A stretch of DNA of 13,677 nucleotides from CALMFT01 sp041674565 (GTDB lineage: Bacteria; Patescibacteriota; Gracilibacteria; Absconditabacterales; Absconditicoccaceae), in the NCBI GenBank assembly GCA_041674565.1, contig JBAYVQ010000015.1, positions 1 to 13,677 on the forward strand. The letters are read 5' to 3'. Within the stretch, counting starts at the first letter, position 1. Every line of letters begins with the position of its first letter. The position numbers and the translations under genes are program-made. This document shows positions 8,841 to 13,677 of the stretch, one piece after another. A model generated the notes under the pieces. It made no database searches and had not been told where the DNA came from. It saw only the letters and a program-made list of their open reading frames with translations.

Positions 8841-9860
8841 CTAAAAAAAGCTCTGTGCACCTCGATCAAACTTGAATCATTTGCTGTATGGCTTCAACTC
8901 CTGGAAAACGATATCTATAAATTCCCTTATGTGTTCTCATTTTATGACTATTTGGTATCTGTATTTACCGTATATTTTGTAGATCATGGCTGGTATAGCA
9001 TACACTTGTATATGCTCATATCCTCATTTTTGCTTGAGCGCCAACATATCATGAAATAAGTTGTTGACTGATGTAAATAGTGATGTTTCTATAACATGCT
9101 TATAGGATATGATACATAACTCGCCAAAAGGGGGATAATGGTGCTTTATTCTAAACACTTGGTCTTGGTCTAAGAACATAGCGGGGTCTTGTTGACTGAT
9201 AGACTGTATGATAGCATGATCTGGTTGATATGTCTGTATGATCGCATGAGGAGCTTGGTAACTATGGATGGCGGTAGAAAGAAATTGGTAGTTACGCAGT
9301 TCTGTATTGTAATCTGGTATGTTAACTTGTAATGCATTTTGAAAAACCAGTAATCATACCTTTACGACAGAGTATTGGAGTAAGGATGTCGCTATGATAA
9401 TGAGTGGTTTTTGACGCAACTGGAAAAAGAGTTGTTGGATTTTGGGGTGAGAATTGGAATTGGACGATTGGATAATAATGACGTTTGGCGTGAACTGTTT
9501 TTTGCAATACTCGGCTACCTGCTGAATACCTACTCAATAGGGATCTAGTTTTCCGTGGCCGCAACTGGGGCATTGTGTGATTACTTCGTATGTATGTTGG
9601 CATATAGGACATAATCAGAACATGTGATTATGGAGATTTTGGTAGAGTCATATGGGTATGTCACACTGATTGCAATAGGGTATATGTCAGCATTCTTTAC
9701 AAACCATGCCCGTATGTACTCCTTTTTTGTTTGCGAAAATAAGCACCGATTCCCCCTTTTCCAATGTTTTCTGGATTCCTCTTTTTGCTATATCAGAAAA
9801 TATTTCTTTACTGGTTTGTTTGATATCAGCTATGTGGATGGCTGTCTTATGAGTTTTCAT
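8841..9860 (-). CDS. priA: Degenerate PriA-like protein: zinc-binding and C-terminal domains only (339 aa)
   Basis: PriA is the replication-restart helicase, usually about 700-750 aa. Here ATG 9860 is preceded by an in-frame TAG (9870-9872) and the protein starts immediately before helicase lobe 2. The first 50 residues match the family segment before the zinc site (GESVLIFANKKGVHTG). All eight zinc cysteines are present as four CxxC pairs (54/57, 63/66, 84/87, 97/100), with PriA-like context (CKECGHIPYC; CPSCGHGKLDPYGVG). The C-terminal domain is recognisable (IIQTYQPDH, HHYPPFGELC, YGKYRYQIVIKG). Lobe 1 with Walker A and DEAH is absent. In lobe 2 the 'GTQM.AKG' and 'QVAGRAGR' motifs are replaced by IATSLLQYSVV and LSTAIHSYQAPH. 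ATP-driven unwinding is therefore not expected. The preserved zinc and C-terminal parts suggest a retained DNA- or protein-binding role. Actinobacterial PriA also lacks ATPase motifs, but keeps the domain. Confidence 0.85.
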
Positions 9861-9900
9861 AACGATATACTAGTTTTTTCTCAGAAATATAGTAGTGATT

Positions 9901-9929
9901 AATATACTTGTATTATAATTAACAGTCAA
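9901..9929 (-). promoter_or_regulatory. Promoter for the priA-like gene
   Basis: On the minus strand TTGACT (9929-9924) and TATATT (9906-9901) are separated by 17 bases. The predicted start lies about 34 bases before the ATG at 9860. It overlaps the divergent Nudix promoter. Confidence 0.6.
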
Positions 9930-9935
9930 TATAAT
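9908..9935 (+). promoter_or_regulatory. Promoter for the Nudix gene, overlapping the divergent one
   Basis: TTGTAT (9908-9913) and a consensus TATAAT (9930-9935) are 16 bases apart, giving a leader of about 25 bases to the ATG at 9967. A second TATAAT (9961-9966) touches the start codon but is too close to serve as this gene's -10 box unless translation begins later. Confidence 0.5.
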
Positions 9936-9966
9936 GTACGTATATATTGCTGTATATCCATATAAT

Positions 9967-10575
9967 ATGACCTATACCCCAAACGATTCGTCTCGTCTTA
10001 TTTCCTTTACTGCACCTGCTAATGACGGCACCCTGAGTCCAAAGACGCTAGATCCTTTGCCAAAGTCACTCCATGCCATCCTATCCCAAAGGGTATGAGA
10101 TGAAAGAGTCTTGTATAAACAAATAGATGGTGAGTGTGTCCCTGTCAGACAGATTACCAGAGTGCTTGTATTTTGCCAACAAAGCTCAACAAGTACACCG
10201 TTATTTTTGCTTTTATTCAATGGCAAGCATCAGTATCGACAAAATCCTCAATGAGGAGTAGATCCAGGAGAAGATTACTTACAAGCAGGAGCAAGAGAGC
10301 TGGAAGAGGAAACTGGTATAACTGAGTTAGAATTTCTAGACACTGGTTGTACCATACAAGAGTACCGTTCTGAGAGAAAAGGGAAAGCTCAGTGGTCAGT
10401 GGTTTACGGCGTTGCCGCCAGGACGCTGCAGCAAGATATCGTACTAAACTCGGAAGACGGTCATACAGATTATGGGCGATTTACTTATGATGAAGCCTGT
10501 ACTCGTCTGACAAAATTTCCAGAGCAATTGACTTTATTTGAGCAGCTGTGTCGTAATGCTGGTCTCGACAAATAA
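9967..10575 (+). CDS. Nudix hydrolase, RppH/Ap4A-hydrolase-like (202 aa)
   Basis: Nudix enzymes cleave nucleoside diphosphates linked to another group; the RppH/Ap4A type removes pyrophosphate from RNA 5' ends or splits diadenosine polyphosphates. The full box G-x5-E-x7-REUxEExGU is present: G96 (a TGA codon), E102, then R110-E-L-E-E-E-T-G-I118. It is directly preceded by QNPQGG, matching the 'WQ(F/M)PQGG' signature of RppH-like enzymes. The Trp of that signature is a CGA codon here (10237-10239), and a second CGA (10477-10479, DYG-CGA-FTYDEA) again sits where the family has an aromatic, usually Trp. Another TGA (10096) is Gly. About 90 residues precede the box, longer than in RppH, so it may not be a true RppH. 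Substrate cannot be told from sequence. A weak terminator follows. Confidence 0.87.
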
Positions 10576-10628
10576 CGATTTTTTGTGTCATTCTTTCAAA
10601 CTTGTCTTGTAAAATGTTTGATATCGGT

Positions 10629-10655
10629 TACTCTTTCAGAGTATTTTTATTTTTT
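10629..10655 (+). terminator. Weak intrinsic terminator after the Nudix gene
   Basis: TACTCT (10629-10634) pairs with AGAGTA (10638-10643) across the loop TTC and is followed by TTTTTATTTTTT. The stem is only six AT-rich pairs, but the T-run and the position between two genes fit a terminator. The T-run merges into the -10 box of the next gene. Confidence 0.45.
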
Positions 10656-10660
10656 ATAAT
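10655..10660 (+). promoter_or_regulatory. Consensus -10 box of the lemA-DUF2207 operon
   Basis: TATAAT ends ten bases before the lemA ATG, so the transcript would start within about 3-5 bases of the start codon. No clear -35 hexamer is seen at 16-18 bases upstream. Confidence 0.4.
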
Positions 10661-10670
10661 CTGAAGCTCC

Positions 10671-11222
10671 ATGAGTCCTTTGATGTGGATTGGATTGGTT
10701 GTAGTACTGATCGTATTATACGGTATTAGTGTCTACAATAAATTTGTATCACTGCAAACGCAAGTACAAAATGCAACATCAGATGTCGATGTGCAACTAA
10801 AAAGAAGATCAGATCTTGTCCCCAATTTGGTGGAGACAGTCAAATGATATGCAAATTTTGAGTCAGGAACCTTGGAAAAAGTTGTTCAGGCAAGAAATCA
10901 ATATGTGAGTGCTACCAGTTTTGCAGATAAAGCAGCAGCAGATAATCAACTGGCGGGCGCGTTGAGACAATTATTCGCTTTATCAGAAAGCTATCCAGAT
11001 CTCAAAGCAAATGCTAGTTTCCTAGATCTCCAAACGCAGCTCAGCGCCCTGGAAGACACGATACAAAACGCAAGAAGATACTACAACGCGACAGTGAGGG
11101 AGTATACTATACTTACCAAGTCATTTCCATCAAATATTGTGGCGAATATATTTGGATTTGGTAAAGAGCACTTTTTTGAAATCACCGAGGCAGAGAGAGT
11201 AGTACCAAAAGTTACATTTTAA
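10671..11222 (+). CDS. lemA: LemA family protein (183 aa)
   Basis: LemA proteins are small membrane-anchored helical-bundle proteins, mostly of unknown role, often next to DUF2207 or TPM-domain proteins. ATG 10671 gives one N-terminal membrane helix (about 4-22) and then the family core: VYNKFVSLQTQVQNA, DVQLKRRSDLVPNLVETVKG, with the Gly of the last motif on TGA (10845-10847). Further on are EKVVQARNQY, LRQLFALSESYPDLKANASF, LQTQLSALEDTIQNARRYYN and FPSNIVANIFGF, all in canonical order, ending with the family-typical hydrophobic C-terminus. Length is normal for LemA. It is 17 bases upstream of the DUF2207 gene, forming a classic lemA-DUF2207 pair. Confidence 0.95.
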
Positions 11223-11230
11223 TCTTTCTT

Positions 11231-11234
11231 GAGG
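11231..11234 (+). promoter_or_regulatory. Shine-Dalgarno sequence of the DUF2207 gene
   Basis: GAGG five bases before ATG 11240 is the only good Shine-Dalgarno sequence found before a start in this window. It belongs to an internal operon gene, whereas the promoter-proximal genes lack one. Confidence 0.6.
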
Positions 11235-11239
11235 ATATT

Positions 11240-13069
11240 ATGACAACAAAATGCTGCTGATCTTTCTTGATTGGCCTTTTGTTTTTTTGTTTTTGATCAT
11301 TGACATTTGCTCAACAGCAGTATGATTTTGTGATCCGTGACTATGTTACTAGTATAGCGGTAGAAGAGAATGGAGACCTTCAAATCAATGAACAGATTTC
11401 TGTCAACTTTACGGCACCCAAGCATGGTATCTTCCGTAGTATACCCTATCAGTATCGCAATTTGTCTGGGAATTACATTACCGCTCCGATCATCCAAACT
11501 CAAGTAGATGGCTGGGATCGGGAGTCGTACAAAGATGGAGATAATCTGATTATCAAGATAGGTTCCCCAGATGTGTTGGTGGACGGATTACAGCAATACA
11601 ATATAAACTACACAGTACGTCAATGAGTTAGACAATACGAAGGTTATCAGGAGTTGTATTGGAATATGATGGGCCCTGGTCGAGAAGTACCCATCTTATC
11701 GGGATCATTCATTATCGGATTTCCCGCATGAGTAGACCCGTCTCAAGCTAAGCGGTTTGTTTACTATGGTGATTACGGTGTGCGTCAGACACTAGATACA
11801 GTGATGGTGGGCAGCGGTGCAGTTTCTGGTTATTTACCTATCTCCTTAGATCCTCATCAAGCGGTTACTATCGGTATTCAATTTACAGATGCTTCTTTTA
11901 CTCTTGCGACTTCATCGTTGCGGTGGCGAGACATCCTCTTATATGTTTTGTACACGACCCCATTCTTGATATTTGTACGATGTTATAGGCAGCGGCAGCG
12001 TCATGGTAAGGATAGTCCTTTGCCAGATGTAGTGTCATATTACCCCCCAAAGGGCATGACTCCGCCAGAGTATATTGTTTCCCTTCAGTGATCTTGCACT
12101 GCCTCAGATATTGCATCTTTGATATACTATCGAGCGTCTCAAGGTATATTAGTGATCAAACAAAAGCAGTGAGATCCTATTGTAAAGACGAATAATCTCT
12201 TTGATGTGGCAGCTGGCGTTGTCAAAAAAATAACCTGAACACAAGATATTCATTATATATTACATAGCTCAAATAACCAGAAAGCAAAGGCTGCCATAAA
12301 ACATATGGAGGAGCACGAACGCAGGTTGTTTGATGCCCTCTTTGCAGGTAAACAAGAGGTGGACGTATCTACGCTCGACACCCTCTATCCTGTCTTGGAG
12401 AGTATTAGTGACCAGCTTACGACACAATTTTCTTATGAAGAACGCTATACTCTAGAATCTAGGCGTGCTGTCAGGAGTTTTTGGTATATGGTTGCATTGC
12501 TTGTTGTGCTGTATGCTATTCTTGTTATGATAGTATCTTGGACTTACAATACCTACCTTGTATTTTTTGCAAATACAAACGAGCTTTTGGGGTGATTTAT
12601 ATTGTCTTATATTACTTCATTTGTCGTTACTGTGGTGGTGTGTATACTATTTGCTAGTATTATGTATGCCAAAACCCCATCGTATGAACAATTGTTGAGC
12701 TCGTTGCGTGGCTATAGGACGTTTATTGAAAAAGTAGAGGCTCCACAATTACAGGTGCTTCTCAAACAAGATCCCACTTTTATTGATAAGACTCTGCCGT
12801 ATGCTGTAGTATTGGGTCTAGCAAGTTCATTTTTGAAGGTCACTGATCAGGCTTTAGGTGAGGCGTATCATCCTGTATGGTTCATCTGACACGGCTTTCA
12901 TGCTAGTAGTGTAGCGGGTTTGAGTACAGCCATTGACACTATTGCTACGTCTTGATGGGTCGCTCCACCAGCCTCTGAGTGATCTTGGTCGTGATGAGGC
13001 TGATTTGGCAGCTGAGGTGGCGGTTTTAGTGGCGGCTGAGGTTGAGGTGGTTGAGGTGGTAGCTGGTAA
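11240..13069 (+). CDS. DUF2207 domain membrane protein with Gly-rich C-terminus (609 aa)
   Basis: The frame runs from ATG 11240 to TAA 13067-13069 with many TGA codons as Gly. An N-terminal signal peptide is visible (hydrophobic residues 6-22, cleavage probably after TFA). The exported beta domain has the DUF2207 hallmarks: 'YVTSIAVEENGDLQINEQI', KHGIFRSIPYQY, LIIKIGSPDVLVDGLQQYNI, then LYWNMMGPG-[CGA]-EVPI, where the family has an invariant Trp at the CGA. A membrane helix lies at about 231-247, followed by a cytoplasmic segment with the typical 'YYPPKGMTPPEY'. Two more helices lie at about 414-438 and 455-475. The end is a Ser/Gly/Trp tail ending in a ten-Gly run and SW, the standard DUF2207 terminus. 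The function of the family is unknown; it acts at the cytoplasmic membrane and is paired with LemA, as here. Confidence 0.92.
12992..13060 (+). repeat. Low-complexity glycine tract, coded largely by TGA, at the DUF2207 C-terminus
   Basis: The final residues read mostly Gly with Phe and Ser. Seven of the Gly codons in this tract are TGA (12992, 12995, 13001, 13013, 13037, 13043 and 13052), mixed with GGT and GGC. Two further TGA codons lie just before it (12953 and 12980). Confidence 0.85.
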
Positions 13070-13117
13070 TTTCGTGTTTGCGTTGAAAAACACATAGCCA
13101 TAGTTATGTCATAAGAC

Positions 13118-13677
13118 ATGACGCAAACAAAGAAAAAGATACTCTTGGTGTCTGACTATGTTACCGTATTTAGCGGTGGTATAGAGATGTATATGTCTAA
13201 TGTCGCGAAGCTTATTGGGCGTGACGGTTTCCAGGCACAATACTTTGGTATTACGCGATCTGCTCAGTTGCTCAAAAAAGCAAGATCGTATTTGTTGCCA
13301 TTGACTTGATTCAACATTATCTCTGCACTATGATTGATAATCAGATGTTATAAGCGAAAGCCAGACGTAATACGATTCCACTCACTGGTAAGATATCACG
13401 GTCGGCTACCTGTGCGAATATCTGGATTTGTTTTTGCACAAAAAATGATGATGTATCATGATCTTGGCTATTTTCATCCGTTTCCTCACTTGGTAACACA
13501 AGAAGACCAGGTATTGTCTTTTGGGTTGGTTAATTTCGTACGTATGGGTATGACAGCAAAAAAACCGCAAACAAATCTATCTGCGGCGATGGTCATTACG
13601 GCCGTGGTATTGAAATATTGTTCACTCTACTTGCTCAGGTTATCTCTCATTGGGGTAGTAGATAAACACCTTGTGCC
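13118..13677 (+). CDS. GT4-type glycosyltransferase, N-terminal part (3' end outside window)
   Basis: The frame is open from ATG 13118 to the window end (186 codons plus two bases). The N-terminus is a Rossmann strand followed by the GT-B loop: KKILLVSDYVTVFSGGIEMY, then MSNVAKLIGRDGFQAQYFG. Downstream are KPDVI-[CGA]-FHS and MMMYHDLGYFHPFPHLVT, the pattern of GT4-family glycosyltransferases that build cell-surface glycans or lipids with nucleotide-sugar donors. The donor-binding C-terminal domain with the E-x7-E motif would lie outside the window. Two TGA codons occur at LPLT-G-F and AL-G-LII. Four or more CGA/CGG codons occur in a short stretch, several at positions where an aromatic seems natural (PDVI_FHS, YHG_LPV_I). 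The start codon overlaps a small imperfect inverted repeat, and no Shine-Dalgarno sequence is present. Donor and acceptor are unknown. Confidence 0.8.

Noticed and set aside
9322..9612. Minus-strand frame of about 96 codons in a different phase from PriA
   Set aside because: Out-of-phase shadow of the PriA gene. The phase starting at 9860 gives the conserved residues once TGA is read as Gly.
9624..9902. Plus-strand open frame of about 92 codons across the start of the priA-like gene
   Set aside because: It lies opposite the conserved PriA zinc-binding region. The minus-strand reading contains four CxxC pairs in PriA context and a promoter; the plus frame has no recognisable features.
13074..13093. 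GTGTTT/AAACAC hairpin after the DUF2207 stop
   Set aside because: A 6-bp stem with an 8-base loop and no following T-run is not convincing as a terminator.
12854..13119. Minus-strand frames rich in Pro, Gln, Ser and Thr
   Set aside because: They are the reverse complement of the glycine tract of the DUF2207 tail, whose plus-strand reading ends in the typical Gly-run plus SW.
13103..13122. Imperfect 8-bp inverted repeat (7 of 8 pairs) with loop ATAA over the start codon of the glycosyltransferase
   Set aside because: It is short and mismatched, with no T-run for a terminator; it could be a translational hairpin or operator but cannot be told from chance.

Overview
The window comes from a bacterium that reads TGA as glycine (NCBI genetic code 25), so it belongs to the Absconditabacteria (SR1) / Gracilibacteria branch of the Patescibacteria (CPR). 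With the standard code almost every gene breaks at TGA. With TGA as Gly the pieces join into long frames, and the TGA codons fall on glycines conserved in SecA, PBP1A, LemA and the Nudix box. All gene calls below use that code. A second recoding is likely: several CGA and CGG codons sit where the families have an invariant tryptophan (RppH-like Nudix, DUF2207, PBP1A). This suggests CGA/CGG = Trp, as I recall being reported for Absconditabacterales. Proteins are numbered here with CGA/CGG provisionally as R.

Layout. (1) 2-2155, plus strand: the end of a VirB2/TrbC-like pilin-type membrane protein, a hairpin terminator, then secA, which stops at 585 residues without its C-terminal third. (2) 2172-2204: a strong, near-symmetric terminator between convergent genes. 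(3) 2220-9860, minus strand, in transcription order: a short degenerate PriA (zinc-binding and C-terminal parts only), a bifunctional class A penicillin-binding protein with a long beta-sandwich tail, a MurF-type Mur ligase without the usual N-terminal domain, a five-helix membrane protein with two exported Ig-like repeats, and an unknown 154-residue protein with its own promoter. (4) 9861-9966: a divergent promoter region. (5) 9967-13677, plus strand: an RppH-like Nudix hydrolase, a LemA protein, a DUF2207 membrane protein with a Gly-rich tail spelled largely in TGA, and the start of a GT4-type glycosyltransferase that runs off the window.

The theme is the cell envelope: peptidoglycan polymerisation and crosslinking (PBP), precursor completion (MurF), secretion (SecA), LemA/DUF2207 membrane proteins and a glycosyltransferase. 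Two universal motor proteins, SecA and PriA, are present only as partial versions. No tRNA, rRNA, CRISPR array or insertion sequence was seen.
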